NCBI GenBank assembly: GCA_025455065.1
Contig: JALONG010000008.1
Span: 59,566-123,565 of the forward strand
Origin: Candidatus Kapaibacterium sp.
GTDB taxonomy: Bacteria; Bacteroidota; Ignavibacteria; Kapaibacteriales; UBA4661
Reading direction: 5' to 3'
Length of the DNA stretch: 64,000 bases
In this document: positions 44,201-53,644 of the stretch, one piece after another
Layout: every line of letters begins with the position of its first letter
Numbering within the stretch: position 1 is the first letter of the stretch
Made by a program: the position numbers and the translations under genes
Notes under the pieces: model-generated
The model's input: only the letters and a program-made list of their open reading frames with translations
The model's database searches: none
Told to the model about the DNA's origin: nothing

Positions 44201-47200
44201 CTTGGTCCTGAGTATGTGAACTCCACCAACGGTAACTTGCCGCGTCAAGCATTTGACCCTGCAACAGGTTTGTATCAAGCAAGTGCTATCTACAACCAAA
44301 ACGGTATCGGTTTGCAAAACACACCGGGCGTTTTGGCTTCTGCATATATTGATACTCGTCCTGACGAAGCTATCACAGCTGCAAAAATCTTCGACCGCTA
44401 CTACACCACCGGTGTTGGTTTGCGTCCGTCGGTTACCTTGACAGGCACATTCGACGGTCGTGTTCGTGTTGGTTTGCCCGCACAGCGCGTCGTTGGTCCG
44501 TCTATCACCGGTGCTGCTGATGTTGCTTACTTTACCTCCGGCTTGAACTCCGCTGCAACAGGCGTTACCGGTCAAGGTTCGCAAGGTTTGTGGCAAGACT
44601 TCGGTCGTCGTGGTGACTACAACAACTTCGGTGTTCTTGAACTCCGTCGTGGTAACCTGAATATCCCGAACCGTAACATCGAAGTTACACCGGGCGCTCC
44701 GGGTTCACCGAAAGTGACCTTCAACTATTTGTTCGTTTTGTCTTCGACAGCAATTATCTCGAAAGACCAGCAAAACGTAACATGGCGCGGTGAAGCGGTA
44801 GGCGTTGGTAATGCTGCTGCACAAGTTGTTCTTTCTGAGGCAACAGGTGCTGAGCGTTATCCGGGTCTTGCTTCTTCAGCATGGCGCTCATGGGGCGTTC
44901 GTAATGCTTCTTCTGCACCGGGCGTTGGTAACAACCCGCCGACAGCAGTTGCAGGCGTTGGTACTCCGGCAGTTGTTCGCGGTCCTGCAGGTCCCGACAA
45001 TTTGGCTGGTATCCTCGTTGGTGGTTCGCTTTCAAACATGGTATTTACCGGTGGTACAGGCGGTACGATTAACAGTGACGCTCTTGCTGCTTCCCGTAAC
45101 GGCGGTACAGTAGGCGCTCCGACAGCGACCTTCACCAACGGTAACGGTCCTCAGCCCGTACACTATGCTGCAACAAGCCCCGAAAACAATGGCTTGACAG
45201 AATTGCCGGTTTCGTTGGGTATTGTTGGTTTGCAGGCTCTTTCGCCCAGCTACCAAACAACCCCGTTTGGCAATCCGACGTTTGCTAAAAACGCAAGCAG
45301 CACAGACCGCTATAATGCAGGTCCTGAGATGACAAGCGATGCGGACATTAACTTGGCAACAATTGTGTATAACAACACAATTACGAACCAAACAGCGTTC
45401 CAAACTGGTACGCAGTCTGGTAACAACCAGGTATTCCCGACATCTACTCCGAATGCTTCAGGCTTTAGCTTGACAGGAAATTCGGGTAACACATCGTCAT
45501 CGTACAACGCAGGTGTTGTCCGTGCAAACAACGCATGGAACATTGACTTGCCGTACATCGTCAGTGGTTTGCAGCACGTAACATTCCTCCGCGCTACATC
45601 GAACGTGATGACGCTCGTAGGTAACCGTGCAAATGGCGAAGGTTCCGGTCTCAACGGTTATCGTGATGGTATTACTTCCTTCAAACCGGAAGATTCCGGC
45701 TTGCAGGTTTACGGTACAATTGCAACCGCTCGCGGTGACATCGATCTTAACGGTCGTAACATCGAACTTGGTGGCAATAACTCCATGCTCGTTGAAACAT
45801 TTGAGCGTACACAGTATGTTGACTCTGTTGGCGGTCGTCCGCGTTGGAATGCTAACCAAGTTGGTATGCCGCGTGGTTTCATCAACGGTAACATCAACGG
45901 TATCACACCGGGTTCATGGCAAAACGGCACTGTAACGGCTCCGTACCGTACAGGCGATCCGCTTCCTGTTTACCCGACCCGTCCTTCATCGGTTATCAAC
46001 AACCACCGCGAAGTTCGTGCGTATATTGGTTTGACCTCAGGTCGTAACGTTCAGGCAATGAACCAAAACTTGGGTATCAATCAAGTACAAGAAGAACCCG
46101 CAGGCTTGGGTGCAGAGATCTACCAAACAGCAAACCCGGCTCAGTTCCGCGTTCGCCGTTGGCAGACACGCGGTAACGGTCTTAATGGTGCGCTTTCGAC
46201 CCGTCCGGGCGTACGCACAGCAGACCGCTACTGGCAAGTAGAGACCACCGGTACGATGGAAGTAACGATGGCTCGTTCGGAAATTCGCTTGCAATACATT
46301 GATACTGACCTCAACAATGAGAACGGTACAACAGCAGGTCTTCCGCCGGCATCGTTGAATATCTTCCGCGCACAAGGCGGTCCGACATTCGTAGCACCGA
46401 ACTCACCGTTTATCGGTCCGTTCCAAGCACTCTTCGCACAACAACTCGTAGGTATTGATTCCTATAACTTCGTTAAGCAATTGACGATTACCGGCGGTCA
46501 GCAAGTTGTTAACGGTGTAACCGTTCTCAACACGGGTAACTTTGCAACGCGCAGCCAAGTAGGTCCGCCGGATGCAGGCAACCCGTCGAACCCGAACACC
46601 GGTTTCCAAATCTGGGCTATCGGTATTCCTGCACCGCGTTGTTTGGTACTTCGTGGTCAGCGTTTCGGTGGTAGCTATGGTGACCGTACCGGTAGCGGCT
46701 TCGGCACAACCGGCGGTATTGACATCGTAGGCTTCCCCCGTCCGTTTGGTTCGTTCACAGCAGATGCAGCTGGTATCAGTGCTGCAACAGCAGAGCAGTA
46801 TGGTAGCATCATTGGTCCGTTCAAAGCAGGTTTCGCAACGACATCAACAATCATTGCTGAACTTCTTGACGAATTTGGTAACGTAGCAACGACGAACTTC
46901 TCGACCGGTGCTTCGCTTATCGTTGGTCAAGTAGGCACAACGGTTGATCGTTTTGATGCAACAGGTAACTTTGTTCGCGGCGTTGTCAACACAACCGGTC
47001 CGTGGAACACAGGTGTACCGCAATTGCTCCAATTCAACGGTACAGCAGCAGTAAGCTACCTCAGTGGTCGCATTGGTGCATTGGCTGGTAATGGTGGCAT
47101 TACAGCAAATGCTTCAACAGGCGGTCCTGTTGGTGGTCGCTTTGAGTGGCCGAACGTTCGTTTGGACGGTATTGCTTCAACAACAGTAACCTTCTCGCTC

Positions 47201-50038
47201 TCGAACGACTTCGTTGGTGGCGCAGATCAACTTCCTGCCGGTGCACTTCCGCGTCTTGACGCACAAGTTGTTGCAGCGAACGGTGGTACATTCAGCGCTC
47301 CTGTTGCAAACAACTATGGTGGTGACACCCGTTCTGCAATCACATTCTGCGATAACCAGCCCGTACAGGTATCCTTGCAAGGTGGCTTCCCGTTCAGCGT
47401 AACATTTGCTACGCAGAATGCGAATAACACTGGTGCAACGCGCCTTTATCCTGGTGCAGCAGGTCCGTTTGCAGCTCCTGGTGTTGTTGCCGGCACGCCT
47501 GGTAACGCAACATCCGGTTATGACGGTTCTATCCCGACTAACTTGGTAGGTATTCCGACAAACGGTGTTGTTGTTGGTCAAACAGTGAACTTCAACAATG
47601 CTTACTCGACACCTGGCTTCAGCGCTATTACGGTTATCGTAAAAGACCGCTTCGGTAACTTTGCTTCCTTCCCGACGACGGCGACAATTTCTATCGCTGG
47701 TGGTAACCCGCCGGTTGATCAATTGCGCACACCGCTCGTAGGTCAGCAAGCAGCTTCGACCGTTGTTTGGGGCTTGGGTAACCTTGGTCTCGAAACAGCT
47801 GGCGCTCCGCAAATTGCAGCTCCTGGTATTGCTCGCGTTTATGGCGCAGGCAATGACGGTGCTACATCTATTGCTTCGACACCTCAGCAAGTAAACCCTG
47901 CGTCATTGCCGACAGGTAATGCACTGCTTACCGGTCGTGCAGCGCTGGTTTCTCCGGCTCTTGCTCCGACAGGTTCGGGTTATGCTCCGTTTAACAACCC
48001 GCAAGTTGCTTCGCATATTGCACAATTCCCGAACTTTACCATTTGGGGCGCAACATCCAGCAACGTTACATTGGTTGTTTCTTCGACCAACTTCGATCCG
48101 AATGCTCCTATCGGACTCGGCGCTCCGGGCAACACATCGGCAACGATTCACATCGTTCCGAGTGCCGCTATCGGTCTCGCACCGGTCTTGATGGCTGACA
48201 TTTACAATCGTAACATCCTTGACCGTATGCCTTCCAGAATGTACATTGGTCGCAGCAACAACAGCGATCCGCGTACATGGTTCTTCGTTCAAGCGGTGGA
48301 TGAATTCGGCAACCGCGTTGATAACGGTCCGAACGCATACAACGGTGGCGTAGCAACAATCACATATGCTACACCGCAAGTAGGTCTGCCCGAAATTCCG
48401 GGATTCAAATTCACTGCTTCCAACGATCCGTATGTGAAAGCAAACAATCAAGCGTATTCTTCGCAAGCAGCTGGTAACACTGCTACGGCATCGTTTGGTT
48501 TGTTTACTTACAACAACTTCGTACCGAATGGTCCGGCAAGCATTGATCCGATGGGTCGTGACGTAGTCTTGACCTTCCAAGATCCTGCTCTTCCGGGTAT
48601 CCGCTCTCCGCGTACATCCGGTGCTGTGAACTTGTTCCGCCCGATTCCGCCGATTACAACCGCTACGACCACCTTCTTGCCTGTTCCGACCGTTAGCTTC
48701 TCCGTACCGGAGACAGGTCCGGGCGCTCCGGCAAATGGTGCTCAGCGTACAAGCATCAACTCTCTCGTTCTCGAAGAGCGCGCTCGTACCTTCATCAGTG
48801 GTGGTAACGAAGCACTTGAGTCCGGCTCACTCCGCGTAGGTCGTGACGTTACGCAATCTGCAAATGCAATCGCAGTTGGTTACACCGTTAGCTACTTCAA
48901 CGCAGCAAATGCTGTTGATGCTAATACCGGCGTATTGACCAACCGTGCTGCACTTGTTGCATTGCCTGATGTCAGCACTGACATCCGTCAGCTTCCTGCA
49001 GCGCTTCCGGCAGGCGTTGTAACAACACCGCCGTTCCCGGCTCCGACTCCGGTTGCTATCAACGGTTTGCAAGGTGACTTGTCACCGCGTACCCGTCCGA
49101 CAGGTCGCCCTGAAACATCTGTAAACGTAACACCGGCTAGCCAACCTGGCACATTCTTCTTGGATGAGAATGTCAGCGAGCAGTTTGTGAACTTTACCGC
49201 ACGTTTCAGCGATCAATCATGGGCACGTAACCCTGGTATCCAAGGTGTTCGTCTTGCTATCTTGCGTCTCTTGCCGCCGGATGCACAAAACGCTACCATC
49301 TACCAAGTTAATACAACCAACGGCGTTGATACAGGCTATGTTGCATTGCTCGACCCCGCTCCGGTTCCGCCGGTAATCATGAACGCGATCCAAGACAAAC
49401 AACTCTTGCGTCCGACGGGCATGACACCGACAGAAGACCGCATCGAACTCGAGTCACCGCAATGGCGCGCTGACAACCGTCCTGGCTTCGTATTCTATGA
49501 TGACAACTACAACCCGATGACGTACACCGCTACTTCGGCAGACCCGACCGTAGTTACCGTACGTGTAAATCAGTCCGACAGAACAGTTGTTGGTGGTGAC
49601 ACCGATCCTCGTCCGACCTTGTACTATGCAGTTCAACCGGGTGCACCTGTTGATCGCACAGTAGAAGTAACCGTAGTTGCAAACGACGGTACGGCACGCA
49701 GCACAGAGCAGCAGCGTCTGGCAACAGACCGCTTCAACGTAACAGTTCGTAACAGCATCACCAGCGTCGCTGTTGATCCTGCTACTATCGGCTTCAGCGT
49801 TTCGCCGAACCCGACTGTTGATCGCTTCACCGTTACAGCACAGGCTCAAAAAGCCGGCACTGTTTCTATCAAAGTTGTCAATATGCTTGGTCAAGTTGTA
49901 AGCAGCGTAGAATTGCCTGTTAGCGCAGGTCAAGTCTATAGCCAAGAAATGAATTTGAACGGTCTGCCGACAGCGGCTTACACCGTACAAATCAATGATG
50001 GCGTTAGCTCTTCAACACGCCGCATTGTTAAAAACTAA
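41201..50038 (+). CDS. Giant secreted surface protein, 2945 aa, T9SS type A sorting domain
   Basis: Start at ATG 41201, ten bases after an AAGGAG ribosome site, gives a clean signal peptide (ATLAVLAAILLVAPAFVRAQ). The mature N-terminus (RNGRWVDLSTWQVYRSGVW, then NVFIETNHTVIATRAVTEV) resembles the opening module of Bacteroidota secreted adhesin-like proteins. About 2700 residues of Gly/Asn/Thr/Val-rich beta-sheet sequence follow, with Ig-like modules from about residue 1870 (IIAELLDEFGNVATTN, ITVIVKDRFGNFAS and FFVQAVDEFGNRVDN share a xDxFGN core). The end, FSVSPNPTVDRFTVTAQ then VKVVNMLGQVV-type and YTVQIND, is a T9SS type A domain. Codon use strongly favours GGT, CGT, GTT and AAC, unlike the neighbours, as in highly expressed genes. 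No enzyme motif seen; an S-layer-like or adhesin role is inference. Confidence 0.92.
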   Translation: MKFVLAQLRRSASATLAVLAAILLVAPAFVRAQATADSEVGGESRDFRSTRNGRWVDLSTWQVYRSGVWIAAGRDVGVPNGASNVFIETNHTVIATRAVTEVIQWNGSQAWAFLEVNNLHINTAASITTTWGSVIGQIGVGDAYDGDGTNTNSAGLSRSGQTNSVLGSRPGVGSVSFALSQFTPGGSNLAAQLPGGTVGGYPFNRIGNQDVFSTPDPQLEPNGGNVPTPRNMELRVYGKLRYYAGAAFDRTDRDANIQVTAATIGTGSTIVFRGVTRPITVASEWSTTIATQTGRFDNTLTGRALQGDAGIPAFANRTGETVERQNNLRGLMGRNSFWTAIFDLGRVVDRNFSSDQFTGPTDDPSTAVGTLQGNFTAGIIQVRRGTLRFEGQALLANEGAATSGSIQVMNNAVLQIVSGNIGRTAVNRAQFSDAHAGTSSLTTWGVFTVSTQASQAAGPAPYFFPQTASGPYLVTSRMRYFVVEEGGALDFVGQVGTLSAADVRFNGTVIYSRTGDQTLVGDSPFLSFNPAGPIIAQAAGGAQVNAGENGLFDPYNNNYNGNANSPVGDPRPGVLSDFGTAPAGLGVGTAALFQPSTTAAYSHLVLRGTGTKFLIATTVTISRALIIGGEARLGLQQVTGDGIPVTITNNASNANPAPFAGQGRPYYLQQPIGGDLATQSDVANNFTTRAGYFPALVYLRGTGLNGLRQENNIGTTFRGTLAAGGFAANNVAPLGTAAAPGHDYDPSTGAQPQTMWSVYGGNTDPVIFVGYTTASTRPIFYDQDMYPEGQSYPVGMVLAGSLNREQIDMSPWNKPGVVHGLPAEPTYDGTLTNLGDGHGYAFRGYMYTAGNGTQTLVGARTGQVIRQSVDRVNGTGSPQNTPSIGVNNPATGAVNGGNIIRTFPMITNSIHDFAINTTATTTLQYDGELADVMTQIEFPAGVTGPHNLVINVASNVSLNLPIRTVDARRADEAGINWGVAELNFLNKTSGVFGATAGTVVLGPEYVNSTNGNLPRQAFDPATGLYQASAIYNQNGIGLQNTPGVLASAYIDTRPDEAITAAKIFDRYYTTGVGLRPSVTLTGTFDGRVRVGLPAQRVVGPSITGAADVAYFTSGLNSAATGVTGQGSQGLWQDFGRRGDYNNFGVLELRRGNLNIPNRNIEVTPGAPGSPKVTFNYLFVLSSTAIISKDQQNVTWRGEAVGVGNAAAQVVLSEATGAERYPGLASSAWRSWGVRNASSAPGVGNNPPTAVAGVGTPAVVRGPAGPDNLAGILVGGSLSNMVFTGGTGGTINSDALAASRNGGTVGAPTATFTNGNGPQPVHYAATSPENNGLTELPVSLGIVGLQALSPSYQTTPFGNPTFAKNASSTDRYNAGPEMTSDADINLATIVYNNTITNQTAFQTGTQSGNNQVFPTSTPNASGFSLTGNSGNTSSSYNAGVVRANNAWNIDLPYIVSGLQHVTFLRATSNVMTLVGNRANGEGSGLNGYRDGITSFKPEDSGLQVYGTIATARGDIDLNGRNIELGGNNSMLVETFERTQYVDSVGGRPRWNANQVGMPRGFINGNINGITPGSWQNGTVTAPYRTGDPLPVYPTRPSSVINNHREVRAYIGLTSGRNVQAMNQNLGINQVQEEPAGLGAEIYQTANPAQFRVRRWQTRGNGLNGALSTRPGVRTADRYWQVETTGTMEVTMARSEIRLQYIDTDLNNENGTTAGLPPASLNIFRAQGGPTFVAPNSPFIGPFQALFAQQLVGIDSYNFVKQLTITGGQQVVNGVTVLNTGNFATRSQVGPPDAGNPSNPNTGFQIWAIGIPAPRCLVLRGQRFGGSYGDRTGSGFGTTGGIDIVGFPRPFGSFTADAAGISAATAEQYGSIIGPFKAGFATTSTIIAELLDEFGNVATTNFSTGASLIVGQVGTTVDRFDATGNFVRGVVNTTGPWNTGVPQLLQFNGTAAVSYLSGRIGALAGNGGITANASTGGPVGGRFEWPNVRLDGIASTTVTFSLSNDFVGGADQLPAGALPRLDAQVVAANGGTFSAPVANNYGGDTRSAITFCDNQPVQVSLQGGFPFSVTFATQNANNTGATRLYPGAAGPFAAPGVVAGTPGNATSGYDGSIPTNLVGIPTNGVVVGQTVNFNNAYSTPGFSAITVIVKDRFGNFASFPTTATISIAGGNPPVDQLRTPLVGQQAASTVVWGLGNLGLETAGAPQIAAPGIARVYGAGNDGATSIASTPQQVNPASLPTGNALLTGRAALVSPALAPTGSGYAPFNNPQVASHIAQFPNFTIWGATSSNVTLVVSSTNFDPNAPIGLGAPGNTSATIHIVPSAAIGLAPVLMADIYNRNILDRMPSRMYIGRSNNSDPRTWFFVQAVDEFGNRVDNGPNAYNGGVATITYATPQVGLPEIPGFKFTASNDPYVKANNQAYSSQAAGNTATASFGLFTYNNFVPNGPASIDPMGRDVVLTFQDPALPGIRSPRTSGAVNLFRPIPPITTATTTFLPVPTVSFSVPETGPGAPANGAQRTSINSLVLEERARTFISGGNEALESGSLRVGRDVTQSANAIAVGYTVSYFNAANAVDANTGVLTNRAALVALPDVSTDIRQLPAALPAGVVTTPPFPAPTPVAINGLQGDLSPRTRPTGRPETSVNVTPASQPGTFFLDENVSEQFVNFTARFSDQSWARNPGIQGVRLAILRLLPPDAQNATIYQVNTTNGVDTGYVALLDPAPVPPVIMNAIQDKQLLRPTGMTPTEDRIELESPQWRADNRPGFVFYDDNYNPMTYTATSADPTVVTVRVNQSDRTVVGGDTDPRPTLYYAVQPGAPVDRTVEVTVVANDGTARSTEQQRLATDRFNVTVRNSITSVAVDPATIGFSVSPNPTVDRFTVTAQAQKAGTVSIKVVNMLGQVVSSVELPVSAGQVYSQEMNLNGLPTAAYTVQINDGVSSSTRRIVKN

Positions 50039-50086
50039 TCCGTAGGCTCTGTTACAGAGCAGACTGTTTAGTTTCGATAACAGGTA

Positions 50087-50124
50087 AAAAAGAGCGTCGT
50101 ACCGTTTTGGTGCGGCGCTCTTTT
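50087..50124 (+). terminator. Rho-independent terminator after the giant surface protein gene
   Basis: AAAAGAGCGTCGTACC pairs with GGTGCGGCGCTCTTTT (two G-T wobble pairs) around a short loop, followed by GTTTTA. It lies about 50 bases after the stop. Confidence 0.88.
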
Positions 50125-50189
50125 GTTTTATATTGGCAGTATTATTGTGTCATTATTGTTCTGCCTGCACTTTTGTTTGCATACTTACC

Positions 50190-50849
50190 ATGAAACGCCA
50201 TCAACTGCGAGAAATCATTGCCGGAGGTGAATCGGAAACGGTCGAGTTTAAGAGAAAATTTACCTCTGAAGTCAAAATAGCAAAAGAGCTTATCGCCTTT
50301 GCAAACAGCAAAGGCGGATACTTGCTTGTGGGAGTTGATGATGATAAAACTATCGTCGGTGTGCGTTCGGAAAAAGAGGAAATAAGCCAATTAGAAACAG
50401 TTTGCCGTTATTGCATAGATCCGCCGTTAGTGCCGCAAATGGAGATTGTCAATATTGAATATGAAGATGTCGTTGTCGTCTATGTAGAAGAAAGTACGGA
50501 AAAACCTCACCGACTAACGGTTGATGCAAACGGGAAGTATCTCGAAAAACTCCACGAGCGCCCCGTCTTTGTGCGCGAAGGGGCAACAGCTCTGCAAGCC
50601 AGTAAAGAAGTGATTAAGGTATTGGAAGCAAGTAACGACGATACGGAAGTAACACTTAGCATTGGCAAGCACGAGCGGCGTTTGTTTGATTATCTCGAAG
50701 CGCAGAACAAAATCACGGCGAAAGAGTTTGCGCATATTGCTAACATCTCCGAACGACGGGCAATACGCCTTCTTATTCGTTTGGTGAAAATTGGGATGAT
50801 TCGGCTGTATTCGCACGAAAAGACGGATTATTACACGCTTGTGGGGTGA
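50190..50849 (+). CDS. Schlafen/AlbA_2-type putative DNA-binding or ATP-binding protein
   Basis: Cytoplasmic protein of 219 residues; the frame opens at 50133 but ATG 50190 gives the normal N-terminus. An AlbA_2 domain covers about residues 1-130: the family opener GGESETVEFKRKFTSEVKIAKELIAFANSKGGYLLVGVDDDKTIVG and the later RPVFVREGATALQAS. A winged-helix-like C-terminal part (LFDYLEAQNKITAKEFAHIANISERRAIRLLIRLVKIGMIRLY) suggests DNA binding. Such proteins are often annotated as transcription regulators or helicases; their function is unproven. It ends four bases before the convergent response regulator gene. Confidence 0.85.
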   Translation: MKRHQLREIIAGGESETVEFKRKFTSEVKIAKELIAFANSKGGYLLVGVDDDKTIVGVRSEKEEISQLETVCRYCIDPPLVPQMEIVNIEYEDVVVVYVEESTEKPHRLTVDANGKYLEKLHERPVFVREGATALQASKEVIKVLEASNDDTEVTLSIGKHERRLFDYLEAQNKITAKEFAHIANISERRAIRLLIRLVKIGMIRLYSHEKTDYYTLVG

Positions 50850-50852
50850 TGG

Positions 50853-52244
50853 TTAATGACTAATCCCATACTTCTCCAACATCCGATAAAACGTCGCCCT
50901 GCCTATATCAAGTCTATGTGCTGCTTCTTGAATATTACCACCTGTTACTTCAAGTGCAATGCGAATTGCCTGCTCTTTGATTTTATCCATCGGAAGGATT
51001 TCGCCTGTGGTGCCGGTAAAATGGACTTCGGCGGGTTTGTCGGGCTGAGAAGCGGGTATTTCGGGCGTTCCTGAAAGTAAGTGCAGCTCGTCTTCAGTAA
51101 TGATTTTTGTTTCGCAAAGGACAACGGCACGTTCTATCGTGTTTTCCAATTCGCGGACGTTGCCCGCCCAATGATAGTGCGTCAAAATGCGCATGGCTTT
51201 GGGGCTGAATGTCCGTGCGGGTTGGTCGTAGCGCATGGCAAATTTTTCCAGAAAATACTGCGCCAAAACTGGGATGTCTTCGGTACGCTCACGCAGAGGC
51301 GGGAGTTTGACGGGGAAGGAGGCGAGACGGTAATACAAATCCTCGCGGAATGTACCTTGTTTGATGGCATCGTGCAGATTGCGGTGGGTTGCCGAGACGA
51401 TACGAATATCCACATTGATGACCTCGCTGCCGCCAACACGTTCAAATTGTTTGGATTGCAGTACACGCAAAAGTTTTGCCTGCAAACTGAGGTCAAGTTC
51501 ACCAATTTCATCCAAAAAGAGCGTACCGCCGTTTGCCTGCTCGAATTTCCCGATTTTTCGCTGAATTGCTCCCGTAAAAGCGCCGCGTTCATGTCCAAAA
51601 ATTTCACTTTCCAGCAAATCTTTTGGGATTGACGCACAGTTCAGTGCAACAAAGGGCGCTCCGGCGCGTTTTGTGCCTTCGTGGAGGGCTTGAGCAATAA
51701 GCTCCTTACCAGTGCCGGTCTCACCCTGAATCAACACAGCAATATCGGTATTCTGGGCTTTTTTGACAAGTTTGAAGACGCTCTGCATTGTGTCCCCGAC
51801 CGAAATCATATTCGCAAATTTGATGCGTTCGGTGGATTCGTCGGAAAGTTTTTTCACCTCGTTGGTGAGGGAATACATCTGAATCGCATTGCGGGCAGTG
51901 ATTTCGAGTTTTGTCAAATCAAGCGGTTTTTGAAGATAATCAAACGCGCCTAACTTAATCGTTTCTACTGCAACTTCGATTCTGCCTTGTCCCGAAAGCA
52001 TAATCACGGGCGTTTCAGGAAAACGCTCCTTGCAAACTTTTAGTATTTCCACGCCGCTCATGCCGGGCAGCATAATGTCCAGCAACACAAGGGATGGTGA
52101 GGCAACTGCGCTCTCATGTGGTACTTCTTGTAAGAAATCTTCGCCACGTGTAAAAACTCGGACGTTATAGCCGAAAGAACTCAAATTATGTTCGAGCAAT
52201 AATTGCAAATTTGCTTCATCTTCAACAACGTACACAGTGTGCAT
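50853..52244 (-). CDS. NtrC-family sigma-54-dependent response regulator
   Basis: Transcription activator of 463 residues with three domains. The receiver (about 1-120) has the phosphorylatable Asp near residue 55 in VLLDIMLPGMSG and the switch Lys in YLQKPLD. The AAA+ domain (about 145-380) has Walker A GETGTGKE, the sigma-54 contact loop GAFTGA, and GTLFLDEIGELDLSLQAKLLRVLQ. A FIS-type helix-turn-helix closes the protein (NIQEAAHRLDIGRATFYRMLEKYG). Start at ATG 52244; the frame is open to 52286. It is 110 bases downstream of the histidine kinase gene and almost certainly its partner. It implies that some promoters here use RpoN. Confidence 0.96.
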   Translation of the reverse strand: MHTVYVVEDEANLQLLLEHNLSSFGYNVRVFTRGEDFLQEVPHESAVASPSLVLLDIMLPGMSGVEILKVCKERFPETPVIMLSGQGRIEVAVETIKLGAFDYLQKPLDLTKLEITARNAIQMYSLTNEVKKLSDESTERIKFANMISVGDTMQSVFKLVKKAQNTDIAVLIQGETGTGKELIAQALHEGTKRAGAPFVALNCASIPKDLLESEIFGHERGAFTGAIQRKIGKFEQANGGTLFLDEIGELDLSLQAKLLRVLQSKQFERVGGSEVINVDIRIVSATHRNLHDAIKQGTFREDLYYRLASFPVKLPPLRERTEDIPVLAQYFLEKFAMRYDQPARTFSPKAMRILTHYHWAGNVRELENTIERAVVLCETKIITEDELHLLSGTPEIPASQPDKPAEVHFTGTTGEILPMDKIKEQAIRIALEVTGGNIQEAAHRLDIGRATFYRMLEKYGISH

Positions 52245-52354
52245 AGTGCTTTGGGGAAAATACTGCTGGGAAAAGAGTGTGAACAAGAACCAAGCCCGAA
52301 CTTACTATCTTTGCGGCTTGTGTGCAACGAGAAAGTTGTGGGTCGGCACCAAAA

Positions 52355-53509
52355 TTATTCTTCGGATGGAGTATTATTCAGGATGACAGTGAAAACAGAA
52401 CCTTTACCAAGGGTACTTTCCGCGTGAATTGTGCCACCATGGAGTTCGGTGATTTGTTTCGCAATCGCCAAACCAAGCCCCGTGCCTCGTATTTCCTTGC
52501 CGCTTTCGTCGCGTTGTTTTGCACGGTAAAATTTTTCAAAGAGACGAGGTACGTCTTCGGGCGGTATTCCTACGCCCGTGTCGGCAATACTGATGCACAG
52601 TGTTCCCGCGTTGTTTTGTGTTGAGATAGTAATGATGCCGTCCGGCGGGGTAAATTTGACGGCATTGGCGAGAAGATTGACAAAGACCTGCGTCATGCGG
52701 TCGTGGTCGAGTGAAGGCTTGATTGTGGGGGTATGGGCAAAATGGCGTTGCAGGGTAATCCGCTTGGAATCTGCTTCGGTGGCGATAATCGAAGCGGCAT
52801 ATTCGAGAAGACGCTGAATATCGGTCGGCTCGGTGATAAGCGTCGTTTTGCCGCTTTCAATGCGGGAAATATCCAACAAATCCTCCACAAGCCGCTCTAA
52901 ACGCCGCCCATCGTCGAGGATGATAGTGAGAAATTGTTGTGCTTTTTCGGGTGCGAGATTGGGAGAGCGCAAAAGGGTTTGGGCAAAACCAATGATGGAA
53001 GCAAGCGGTGTGCGGAGTTCGTGCGAGACTTGGGACACAAACTCATTTTTCATTTCGTTGAGTTTGTGTAGAGCGCCCACGTGTTGGCGTTCACGGTCAC
53101 GCTCAAATTCCATGCGCTTGATAGAGGTAATGTCGCGCCCTTCGACGATAAAAAAATCAATATCGCCGCCGGAACTGAAAATGGGTTTGATAGAAAGGTC
53201 AATGACGGCACGTGTCCCTTCCAGATTAACGATTTCCCCTGTATAGCGCATAAATTCGCCGCCGGAAGCGCGGTACATACTTGTTTGCAGTTTGGAACGT
53301 GCGGCATCGTCCGTCCAACACTCCAAATCCCACAGCGTCTTGCCAAGCGCATCGTGAGACAGAATTCCCGTAAAATTTACGGCTGCTTGGTTGATTTCCA
53401 GCACCGTTCCTTCCACATCAACCAGAAAAATAAACTGGAAGGTGTTATTGAAAATGGCTTGAAAACGTTTGCGGAGGTCAGTTTCGTTGGGTATTTCGGG
53501 GAGAGCCAT
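52355..53509 (-). CDS. PAS-domain sensor histidine kinase
   Basis: Soluble-looking kinase of 384 residues. Start at ATG 53509, which has an AAGG site; upstream in-frame starts at 53560 and 53614 lack one. A PAS domain spans about residues 15-130 (FNNTFQFIFLVDVEGTVLEINQAA, then FIVEGRDITSIKRMEFER). The HisKA box SQVSHELRTPLASIIGFAQ carries the phosphorylated His near residue 160. The HATPase domain (about 265-384) has VNLLANAVKFTPPDG, ISIADTGVGIPPEDVPRLFEKFYRAK and GTGLGLAIAKQI. No transmembrane helix is seen, so it probably senses a cytoplasmic signal. It forms a two-component pair with the regulator at 50853-52244. Confidence 0.95.
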   Translation of the reverse strand: MALPEIPNETDLRKRFQAIFNNTFQFIFLVDVEGTVLEINQAAVNFTGILSHDALGKTLWDLECWTDDAARSKLQTSMYRASGGEFMRYTGEIVNLEGTRAVIDLSIKPIFSSGGDIDFFIVEGRDITSIKRMEFERDRERQHVGALHKLNEMKNEFVSQVSHELRTPLASIIGFAQTLLRSPNLAPEKAQQFLTIILDDGRRLERLVEDLLDISRIESGKTTLITEPTDIQRLLEYAASIIATEADSKRITLQRHFAHTPTIKPSLDHDRMTQVFVNLLANAVKFTPPDGIITISTQNNAGTLCISIADTGVGIPPEDVPRLFEKFYRAKQRDESGKEIRGTGLGLAIAKQITELHGGTIHAESTLGKGSVFTVILNNTPSEE

Positions 53510-53603
53510 TGCGCCTTCGGCTTCGTGAAAGAAAGCGGTTTCAAGGCGGCAAAATAGCATTTTTTTTGTGAAATAAGAAGAAGACAGTTCGGCACAAAAC
53601 AAC

Positions 53604-53643
53604 GTCCACTGCACGAATGACTACTGTCCACTGCACGAATGAC
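53604..53643. repeat. Two copies of an 18-base direct repeat
   Basis: GTCCACTGCACGAATGAC occurs at 53604-53621 and again at 53626-53643, a period of 22 bases, just upstream of the histidine kinase gene. It could be a pair of regulator-binding sites on one DNA face, or simple repeat sequence. Confidence 0.75.
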
Positions 53644-53644
53644 A

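Noticed and set aside
43601..44596. 331-codon minus-strand frame inside the giant surface protein gene, with several others up to 237 codons
   Set aside because: Cys/Asn/Arg-rich antisense shadows produced by the biased codons (GGT, AAC, CGT) of the plus-strand gene; no ribosome sites or domains.
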